Assembly: GCF_003997935.1 (NCBI RefSeq)
Contig: NZ_RZQL01000032.1
Span: 1 to 39,329, forward strand
Origin: Mesorhizobium sp. M7A.F.Ca.US.006.01.1.1
Lineage (GTDB): Bacteria; Pseudomonadota; Alphaproteobacteria; Rhizobiales; Rhizobiaceae
Direction of reading: 5' to 3'
Length of the DNA stretch: 39,329 nt
A model generated the notes under the pieces. That model had not been told where the DNA came from, did no database searches, and worked only from the letters and a program-made list of their open reading frames with translations. Below are positions 33,518 to 39,329 of the stretch, in pieces; position 1 is the stretch's first letter, and each line of letters starts with the position of its first letter. A program made the position numbers and the translations under genes.

Positions 33518-34591
33518 TCATTCTGCGAAAATTCTGACATCGGCGGCATCCCAGCCGAGTTCGACCTGGTCGCCCGACGCGACCGGCCGGCGGTCGGCGG
33601 CATCTGCGGTGACGCGCACCAGGAACGGTTTTGGCGACAGGGGCGTGCGGACATGCAGCTGCAGGTCGAGCCCCTGATAGGCCAGCGCCTCGACCGTGCC
33701 AGTGGTGCGGTTGGCGGTCGGAGCCTCTGGGAACAGCCGGATGCGCTCCGGCCGCACCGAAGCGACAGCGGATGCGCCGGGCGAGAGCGTTGCTGGAACC
33801 TTGCCTAGTACTCGAACGCCATTCGCGGCCACAACCCCATCGGCGGCGGCCTTGCCCGGCACGAAATTCATCACGCCGATGAAGTCGGCGACGAAACGGT
33901 CGGCCGGATGCTCATAGATCGCGTGCGGCGTGTCGCATTGCAGCAGCTTGCCATCCCTGAGCACCGCCATGCGGTCGGCCATGACAAGCGACTCTTCCTG
34001 GTCGTGGGTGACGATGACGAAGGTGATGCCGACCTCATGCTGCAGGCGCTTCAATTCCAGTTGCATGGCGCCGCGCAGTTTCTTGTCGAGCGCGCCAAGC
34101 GGCTCGTCGAGCAGCAACAGGCGCGGCCGCTTGACCAGGGCACGAGCGAGCGCGACGCGCTGCTTCTGGCCGCCCGATAATTGCTCCGGCTTGCGGTCGG
34201 CGAAGGGCACGAGCTCGGTGGTTGCCAGGATGGCGTCGACGCGGGAGCGGATTTCGGCCGCGGGCAAACGCTCCATCTCCAGGCCGTAGGAGACATTGGC
34301 GCGGACGCTCATATGCGGAAACAGAGCGTAGGATTGGAACATCAAATTGACCGGCCGCTTGTTGGGCGGGGTTTTGGCGATGTCGCTTCCGTCGAGCAGG
34401 ATGCGCCCGTCACTAGGCGTCTCGAAGCCGGCCAGCATGCGCAGCAGCGTGGTCTTGCCGCAGCCGGACGGGCCGAGCAAAGCGAAGAATTCGTTCTCGC
34501 GGATGTCGAGCGAGATGCCGTCCACGGCGCTCACCCGGCCGAAATTCTTCGACACCTTGTCGATGGCCAGAAGCGTGCGCGGTGCGCTCAT
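33518..34591 (-). CDS. Polyamine-type ABC transporter ATP-binding protein (PotA-like), system 2
   Basis: A 357-residue ATPase plus TOBE domain. Walker A is GPSGCGKTT, Q loop NLMFQSYALFPHM, signature LSGGQKQRVALARAL, Walker B LLLDEPLGALD and switch His in VTHDQEES. The TOBE region begins near residue 235 (GVMNFVPGKAA). The ATG at 34591 overlaps the stop of the potC-like gene (ATGA). The long frame to 35506 is only chance-open through the permease. Unlike system 1, the ATPase here comes after the permeases and the binding protein comes first, so the two systems are not a simple duplication. Confidence 0.92.
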   Translation of the reverse strand: MSAPRTLLAIDKVSKNFGRVSAVDGISLDIRENEFFALLGPSGCGKTTLLRMLAGFETPSDGRILLDGSDIAKTPPNKRPVNLMFQSYALFPHMSVRANVSYGLEMERLPAAEIRSRVDAILATTELVPFADRKPEQLSGGQKQRVALARALVKRPRLLLLDEPLGALDKKLRGAMQLELKRLQHEVGITFVIVTHDQEESLVMADRMAVLRDGKLLQCDTPHAIYEHPADRFVADFIGVMNFVPGKAAADGVVAANGVRVLGKVPATLSPGASAVASVRPERIRLFPEAPTANRTTGTVEALAYQGLDLQLHVRTPLSPKPFLVRVTADAADRRPVASGDQVELGWDAADVRIFAE

Positions 34592-35379
34592 TGGCCTATG
34601 ATCCCACGGTTGAGACGCTGCGACAGGGTCAGCGCGGTGATCGAGACCGCCATGACGATGGTCGCCAGCGCATTGATCTCCGGCGTGATGCCGAAGCGGA
34701 TCATGGCGTAGATCTGCATCGGCAGCGTCGTCGAGGCGCGCCCGGCGCCTGATGTGAAGAAGGCGATGATGAACTCGTCGACAGAGAGCGTGAAGGCAAG
34801 CAGCGCCCCGGCGATCACCGCCGGCGCGATGACCGGCAATGTCACCCGCCGGAAGGTGGTGAGCGCGGAGGCGCCGAGATCGGCCGAGGCTTCGACGATA
34901 GACCAGTCGAAACTCTTCAGTCTTGCGCGCACCACCGAGCAGACGAAGGCGAGGTTGAAGACGACATGGGCGAGGATGATGGTGTGCAGGCCCATCGTCA
35001 GGTTGAGCATGGAAAAGAACGACAGCAGCGCGATCGCCAGCACGATGTCGGGAATGATCATCGGCGCGAAGATCAGCGCTTCGAGGCCCTTGCCGTATTG
35101 CCGGCGCATCTCGATGCCGATCGCCAGCAGCGTGCCGAGCAGCGTGGCGATCGCGGTCGAGACCAGCGCCACGATCAGCGTGTTGAGGGCGGCGGAGAGG
35201 ATGGCGCTGTTCGAGGCAAGCGAGACATACCATTTCAGCGAAAAGCCCAACCATGCCGTCGGCAACCCGCCTTCGTTGAAGGACAGGGCCACCAGCACGG
35301 CGATCGGGATGTAGAGGAAGGCGAAGACGAGAACGAGGATCGTCCGCATGCCGAGGATGCGGGCAAAGGATTGATTCAT
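34588..35379 (-). CDS. Polyamine-type ABC transporter permease (PotC-like), system 2
   Basis: A 263-residue BPD_transp_1 permease with six predicted helices. FAFLYIPIAVLVALSFNEG opens the protein and FSLKWYVSLASNSAI follows. The EAA loop is VEASADLGASALTTFRRVTLP in standard form, and LSVDEFIIAFFTSGAG and TTLPMQIYAMIRFGITPEINALAT are PotC-family blocks. It overlaps the ATPase gene by four bases. A 183-bp gap with a palindromic repeat (35421-35550) separates it from the potB-like gene. Confidence 0.92.
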   Translation of the reverse strand: MNQSFARILGMRTILVLVFAFLYIPIAVLVALSFNEGGLPTAWLGFSLKWYVSLASNSAILSAALNTLIVALVSTAIATLLGTLLAIGIEMRRQYGKGLEALIFAPMIIPDIVLAIALLSFFSMLNLTMGLHTIILAHVVFNLAFVCSVVRARLKSFDWSIVEASADLGASALTTFRRVTLPVIAPAVIAGALLAFTLSVDEFIIAFFTSGAGRASTTLPMQIYAMIRFGITPEINALATIVMAVSITALTLSQRLNRGIIGQ

Positions 35380-35420
35380 CTCGGCCCTCCGGTAGCTTGG
35401 AGCCGAGTGAACGAACTGCG

Positions 35421-35550
35421 TCCTTCTCCCCGTTCACGGGGAGAAGATGCCGGCAGGCAGATGAGGGGCAGCGCCCAACTTGGCAGGCGTTGGCGCCGCC
35501 CCTCATCCGCCCCTTCGGGGCACCTTCTCCCCGTGAACGGGGAGAAGAGA
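35421..35550. repeat. Inverted repeat, family B (about 130 bp), inside the transporter operon
   Basis: CCTTCTCCCCGTTCACGGGGAGAAG (hairpin on its own) followed by TGCCGGCAGGCAGATGAGGGGC on the left is mirrored by GCCCCTCATCCGCCCCTTCGGGGC and ACCTTCTCCCCGTGAACGGGGAGAAG on the right. Sequence differs from family A but the layout is the same. I recall it as a dispersed rhizobial repeat. It falls between the potB- and potC-like genes. Confidence 0.78.
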
Positions 35551-35562
35551 AGGAGAGGACAC

Positions 35563-36438
35563 TCAGCCATCGGTGCCTCCGCCGGCTTGCGTGACGTGAC
35601 CCGAGGCGCGATTGGCGGCGAGCGCCTGCGCCATCAGCACCAGCAGCATGATGGCGATCAGCGCCATGGCCAACGCCGCACCGAACGGCCAGTCATTGGC
35701 GGTCAGGAACTGGTCGTAGACGAGGTTGCCGATCATCTGGAAGCGGCCGCCGCCGAGCAGCGCCGGGGTGACGAAATTGCCGATCGACAGCACGAAGACG
35801 AAGACCGCGCCGGCGGCGATGCCGGGCACGGTCAGCGGCAGGATGACACGGCGGAATGTGGTGGCGGCGGAAGCGCCGAGGTCACGCGAGGCTTCGGCGA
35901 GTTCCGGGTTGAGGCGCGACAGCGGCGCGTAGCAGGCGAGGATGACGAAGGGGAGGTAGTTGTAGACGAGACCGGCGATGACCGCGCCTTCCGTATAGAG
36001 CATTGAGGGCGGCTCGCCGGTGTAGCCGAACCAGCGCAGCAGCTGGGTGATCAGGCCTTCCCGGTTGAGCAGCACGATCCAGGCATAGGTGCGGATCAGG
36101 TAGTTGGACCAGAACGGCAGCACGGCGAAGAACAGGAATACCGGCTGCCACCGGCGCGGGGCGGCTGCGATGGCGTAGGCGGCGGCATAGCCGATCACCA
36201 CCGCGATCAGCGTCGCGGTACCGGCGATGCGCGCCGAATTGAGGAAGATGCCGGCATAGAGCGGGTCGAAGACCAGCCCGAAATTCTCCAGCGTGAAGGT
36301 GTATTCGATGCCGCCATAGATGCCGCGCCGGAAGAAGGCGAGCGCCAGCACCAGCGCGCACGGCACCACCATCAGGGCCGCGAGCCAGGCCAGGGCCGGG
36401 GCCATCAGCAGGGAGGAGCGAAGTCGGGTCTGGGACAA
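35563..36438 (-). CDS. Polyamine-type ABC transporter permease (PotB-like), system 2
   Basis: A 291-residue BPD_transp_1 permease with six predicted helices (LMAPALAWLAALMVVPCALVLALAFF is the first). The EAA loop is AEASRDLGASAATTFRRVILPLTVPG. FWSNYLIRTYAWIVLLNREG and GNFVTPALLGGGRFQMIGN are PotB-family blocks. The start appears to be TTG at 36438; the ATG at 36405 would remove the polar N-terminus and is possible. It lies 65 bp after the binding-protein gene. Confidence 0.9.
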   Translation of the reverse strand: MSQTRLRSSLLMAPALAWLAALMVVPCALVLALAFFRRGIYGGIEYTFTLENFGLVFDPLYAGIFLNSARIAGTATLIAVVIGYAAAYAIAAAPRRWQPVFLFFAVLPFWSNYLIRTYAWIVLLNREGLITQLLRWFGYTGEPPSMLYTEGAVIAGLVYNYLPFVILACYAPLSRLNPELAEASRDLGASAATTFRRVILPLTVPGIAAGAVFVFVLSIGNFVTPALLGGGRFQMIGNLVYDQFLTANDWPFGAALAMALIAIMLLVLMAQALAANRASGHVTQAGGGTDG

Positions 36439-36503
36439 TTTTCAGGTACCGCTCAAGGCGGCGGCAGAAGCGCTACCGGCCGTGATGTCTGGTTTGACGC
36501 CGC

Positions 36504-37568
36504 CTACTGCGCGGCCTTGATCTCGCTGACGATCTTCGAATAGTCGCGCTGGGCGTCGCCGACGTCACGCAACTGCTCGAACTTGACGAGGTCGGCCACC
36601 GGCATCGCCATGTTGGGGAATTTGGCCAGGAAATCGGCCGGCAGGCTTTCCATGGCCGGCTTGTTCGGCACCTTGTAGTCGATGTTTTGCGCCGCCCAGG
36701 CGTGGTTCTTGGCGTCGAGCATGAAGTTGATGAACTGGAAGGCGGCGTCCTTGTTGGCGGAGGCCTTCATCACCACCATCGTGTCGACCCAGAGGTCCGA
36801 CCCTTCCTTGGGAATGACGTATTTGATCTCGGGCTTTTCGGCGATGCCGTAATTGCACCAGCCGTCCCAGGCCTGCACCATCAGCGCCTCGCCGGACACC
36901 AGCTTTGAATAGAAGGTGGTGTCGTCATAGGCGAGCAGGGTCTTCTTAGCCGAAATCAGAAGATCCTTGACCTCAGCCATCTTGGCCGGGTCGGTTTCAT
37001 TGACCGAATAGCCCTTGTCGAGCTGACCGGCGGCCAGCAGCCAGCGGTCAGTCGCCAGCATGGTGGTCTTGCCCTTCAATTCGTCGGAGGGCGCGAGCAG
37101 GTCGCTCCAGCTGGTCGGTGCGACCTTTATCAGGTCCGAGCGATAGCAGAGGCCGGTGGTGCCCCAGGTGTACGGGACCGAAAATGCATTGCCGACATCG
37201 TGCGGCAGCTTGGTTGCTTCCGGATAGAGATTGGCGAGGTTCGGGATCTTGGTGTGGTCGATCGGCTCGGTCAGTCCGAGCTTGTTCAGCACCTCGGCGA
37301 AGGGCGATGAGACGAAGACCACGTCATAGCCCTTGCCGCCGGCGGCGATGAGCTTGCCCATGATTTCTTCATTGGTGGCGTGCACCACCACTTCGCCCGA
37401 AACGCCGGTCGCGGTCTTGAAGGTAGCCATGGCGTCGGGCGCCATGTAGCCGTCCCAGTTGGAAATGACGAGGTCGGCAGCCAGCGCCGGCGCGGACAGC
37501 GCCAAGGCCAGGCCAAGTGCGATCGAAGATGTTTTCAGCGCACGGCGCCGCAGGCTGGTAGCGGTCAT
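36504..37568 (-). CDS. Extracellular solute-binding protein, polyamine/opine type (PotD-like), system 2
   Basis: A 354-residue type II binding protein. The signal peptide has a basic start (LRRRALK) and a hydrophobic core ending SAPALA/ADL near residue 30; it is a Sec-type peptide without a good twin-Arg consensus, in contrast to system 1. The mature protein starts LVISNWDGYMAPDAMATFKTATG (PotD pattern) and has VPYTWGTTGLCYRSDLI, ALMVQAWDGWCNYG and FINFMLDAKNHAWAAQNIDYKVPN. The ATG at 37568 has GGGAGT 5 bp upstream. It is the first gene of the nine-gene minus-strand operon, divergent from the GntR-type regulator. Confidence 0.92.
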   Translation of the reverse strand: MTATSLRRRALKTSSIALGLALALSAPALAADLVISNWDGYMAPDAMATFKTATGVSGEVVVHATNEEIMGKLIAAGGKGYDVVFVSSPFAEVLNKLGLTEPIDHTKIPNLANLYPEATKLPHDVGNAFSVPYTWGTTGLCYRSDLIKVAPTSWSDLLAPSDELKGKTTMLATDRWLLAAGQLDKGYSVNETDPAKMAEVKDLLISAKKTLLAYDDTTFYSKLVSGEALMVQAWDGWCNYGIAEKPEIKYVIPKEGSDLWVDTMVVMKASANKDAAFQFINFMLDAKNHAWAAQNIDYKVPNKPAMESLPADFLAKFPNMAMPVADLVKFEQLRDVGDAQRDYSKIVSEIKAAQ

Positions 37569-37679
37569 GACAGACTCCCATTCCGGTTGATCGTCGAATT
37601 GCATTCGCCGGACCAACGCTCGCGACCACGCCGCCGCCTCGATCCCGTTCCCTCGGTCTTTTTCTCGCCGATTGCCATG

Positions 37680-37709
37680 ACAGTACTATTGCAGAAAAAA
37701 GTACGTCAA
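37680..37709 (-). promoter_or_regulatory. Promoter and operator candidate for the PotD-like operon, system 2
   Basis: On the minus strand TTGACG (37704-37709) is followed after 18 bp by TACTGT (37680-37685), a good -35 with a weak -10. An inverted repeat GTACT (37683-37687) / AGTAC (37700-37704) lies across the spacer, where a GntR-type repressor would block RNA polymerase. The transcript would start near 37673, about 105 nt before the coding start. Confidence 0.45.
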
Positions 37710-37783
37710 TCCATAATTTGCTAAGCGATCGAGGAATCTGGCCGATTGCGTCTCTGCCGGCGATCGGTCAAATCAATTCGGTC

Positions 37784-38746
37784 ATGTCGTTTTCCACTGG
37801 ACCAGTCATGCAAGCCGCAGCCCGACGCCCTCGCACCAACCATCTCGATCTGGCGCAACGCATCCTGGATGTGGCGCGGCAGCGCGGTTTCGAGCCCGGC
37901 GCACGCTTGCCGGAGCAGCAGATCGCCTCGCTGTGCAACGTCTCGCGCACGCCGGTGCGGGCGGCACTCGGCCTGCTCGCGGAACGGGGCGTCGTACGCT
38001 GGGAGGCGGATTCCGGCTATCACCTGGCGATCGACCTCACCGCGCAGGCTTCGATCGCCACGGAATTGCCCGCTGCCGAGGAGGACGAGCTGGCCGAGGC
38101 GATCCTGCGCGACCGCTCGGCGCGGCGGCTGGACCAGACGGTGACCGTCGCGGGGCTGATGCGGCGCTACAGTGCCGAGCGAAAGACGGTACTAAAAGCG
38201 TTGAACAAACTGACGGATGAGAATCTGCTGGACCGTGCGCCAGGCCAGTCCTGGCTGTTCCGGCGCACCCCCGACGATCCGGAGGCGCAAGGCGACAGCT
38301 ATGAGTTCCGCTTGCTGCTGGAGCCGGCGGCCATCCTGACGCCGGGTTTCCGGCTGGACGGCGCGCGGGCGGCGGCTTTGCGCCAGGGCATGGAAGCGCT
38401 GGTGGCGTTGCCGGACGCCACATTCGACACGCGCGAGTTCCAGCGGCTGGACATCGATTTTCACGGCATGCTCGCCGAAGGCTGCGCCAACCGCTTCGTT
38501 GCCGACGCGCTGGCCGATCATCTCAAGCTGCGCCGGCTGCCGGGCATCTATGCCGGCGTCAACGTCTTCCGCTTGCGGCAATCGCTGCGCGAACACCTTG
38601 CTATACTCGACCATCTTGAAAGCCTGCAGTATGAGGTGGCTGCCGATCTGCTTCGCATCCACCTGCGGCTCTCCCGCAACCAGCGACCGCAAGCGGCCAG
38701 CCGCGGGGCACCCGCGCTGTTCGGCATGATCAGCCGGCCGGAATGA
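37784..38746 (+). CDS. GntR-family transcriptional regulator with a second winged-helix-like domain and FCD-like domain
   Basis: A 320-residue regulator. Residues about 20-85 are a GntR winged helix (QRILDVARQRGFEPGARLPEQQIASLCNVSRTPVRAALGLLAERGVV). Residues about 100-160 look like a second winged helix (VAGLMRRYSAERKTVLKALNKLTDENLLDR). The rest is an all-helical FCD-like ligand domain (FRLLLEPAAILTPGFRLD ... FQRLDIDFHGMLAEGCANRFVADALADHLKLRR). Common FCD regulators have one winged helix and about 230 residues. I chose ATG at 37784; ATG at 37808 is possible and the frame reaches 37718. It is divergent from the operon that starts with the PotD-like gene and precedes the second glycosyltransferase by 10 bp, so it probably controls both. 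Confidence 0.87.
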   Translation: MSFSTGPVMQAAARRPRTNHLDLAQRILDVARQRGFEPGARLPEQQIASLCNVSRTPVRAALGLLAERGVVRWEADSGYHLAIDLTAQASIATELPAAEEDELAEAILRDRSARRLDQTVTVAGLMRRYSAERKTVLKALNKLTDENLLDRAPGQSWLFRRTPDDPEAQGDSYEFRLLLEPAAILTPGFRLDGARAAALRQGMEALVALPDATFDTREFQRLDIDFHGMLAEGCANRFVADALADHLKLRRLPGIYAGVNVFRLRQSLREHLAILDHLESLQYEVAADLLRIHLRLSRNQRPQAASRGAPALFGMISRPE

Positions 38747-38756
38747 CGAGGATTAA

Positions 38757-39329
38757 TTGACGCGTAAAGCCAGCCCGACCATCGCGCTGTTTCCCGAAGC
38801 AAGCTTCGGCGCGGCGTTGAATTGCGTCGGCATCGCGCAGGCATTGCGTGCCAGGGGAGCCCGGCCGGTCTTCATCTGTCATGCCGGCTTTTCCGGCGTC
38901 TTTGCCGACTATGGTTTCCAGGAATACCAGCTGCCGACCGACGAGCCGCTGAGCGACAGCGAACGCCAGAGCTACTGGCAAGCTTTCGTGCGCCGGCACC
39001 TGCCGCATTTCCGGCTGAGCCCGATCGACCAGCTGGAAACCTATGTCGCGCCGACCTGGCAAGCGATCGTCGACACAGCCGTCAACGCGGAGGCGCCGCT
39101 GCGCCAATTGCTGGCGCGGCTGAAGCCGGATGCGGTGGTGCTCGACAATGTCATCATGTTCCCGGCGATCGCTGCCGCTGGCTGTCCATGGGTGCGCGTC
39201 GTCTCCTGCGCCGAGACCGAGCTGCCGGATGCAAATGTGCCGCCCTATCTGTCGGGGCTTGGCGCCGACGATCCGCAACGCGCGGCGTTCGAGGCCCGCT
39301 ATCTCACGGCCTCGGCACCGGCGCATGAC
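38757..39329 (+). CDS. Glycosyltransferase, GT1/UGT-like, second paralogue (3' end outside window)
   Basis: The first 191 codons of a gene that runs off the window. The start is TTG at 38757, because an in-frame TAA is directly before it (38754-38756); GAGG lies about 6 bp upstream. The protein begins PTIALFPEASFGAALNCVGIAQAL and aligns without large gaps to the glycosyltransferase at 32230-33504 (shared FPEA-x-x-G-x-ALN-x-VGIAQA, SP-x-DQ, W-x-AIVD, DNVI-x-FPAI and PWVR-x-x-SC-x-E). As in that protein, the usual catalytic His position is not His (Phe-Gly-Ala here). It probably acts on a related acceptor or donor. Confidence 0.85.
   Translation, partial: MTRKASPTIALFPEASFGAALNCVGIAQALRARGARPVFICHAGFSGVFADYGFQEYQLPTDEPLSDSERQSYWQAFVRRHLPHFRLSPIDQLETYVAPTWQAIVDTAVNAEAPLRQLLARLKPDAVVLDNVIMFPAIAAAGCPWVRVVSCAETELPDANVPPYLSGLGADDPQRAAFEARYLTASAPAHD

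Noticed and set aside
34592..35506. A fusion of the potA-like ATPase with an upstream 300-residue N-domain
   Set aside because: The extension is an out-of-frame reading of the potC-like permease; the ATPase has its own ATG overlapping the permease stop.

Overview
The window is high-GC DNA from an alphaproteobacterium of the order Hyphomicrobiales (Rhizobiales), most likely Mesorhizobium or a close relative. Three things suggest this: a MucR/Ros regulator whose finger has the rhizobial C-x2-D-x9-H-x3-H form; many ABC importers; and several families of palindromic intergenic repeat that I recall as typical of Mesorhizobium genomes. The genus is an inference from memory and was not checked by a search. 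I see no rRNA, tRNA, IS element, phage gene, plasmid replication gene or CRISPR array.

Layout. (1) 1-5.4 kb: the tail of an unknown acidic protein, a TerB-domain protein, a class I glutamine amidotransferase, then on the minus strand a NIPSNAP protein, an MFS exporter, a PLP aminotransferase and mucR. (2) 5.4-11.3 kb: a minus-strand operon of GH15 glucoamylase, gnd, zwf and polyphosphate glucokinase. It could take alpha-glucan to glucose, then glucose-6-phosphate and on to ribulose-5-phosphate with NAD(P)H; 6-phosphogluconolactonase is not in the cluster. A promoter-hairpin-terminator unit upstream may be a small RNA or a leader attenuator. (3) 11.3-14.5 kb: a soluble NarL-type histidine kinase, its response regulator and a YihY/BrkB membrane protein. 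(4) 14.6-22.5 kb: an SMP-30 lactonase-like protein, an RbsB/RbsA/RbsC-type sugar importer with two permeases, and a FadB-like enoyl-CoA hydratase/3-hydroxyacyl-CoA dehydrogenase. (5) 22.5-28.3 kb: a LuxR-type regulator divergent from a PotABCD-type importer (Tat-exported binding protein) and an SDR oxidoreductase; the divergent promoter region carries a palindromic operator candidate. (6) 28.3-29.3 kb: a secreted Gly/Asn-rich then Ala-rich protein of unknown function.

(7) 29.4-39.3 kb is the most unusual part. A nine-gene minus-strand operon holds a second PotABCD-type importer, a GT1-fold glycosyltransferase, three tandem small cupins and an aldehyde dehydrogenase. Divergent from it is a GntR-type regulator that appears to carry two winged-helix domains. 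It is followed 10 bp downstream by a second glycosyltransferase, clearly paralogous to the first and cut by the window edge. Only one of the three cupins keeps the HxH metal motif, and both glycosyltransferases lack the usual N-terminal catalytic His. The set looks like an uncharacterised pathway that imports an amine- or opine-like compound and glycosylates and oxidises it or its products. The substrate cannot be read from the sequence.

The repeats sit in gaps between genes, often directly against stop codons or inside operons, and are likely mRNA-processing or termination elements as well as mobile palindromes.
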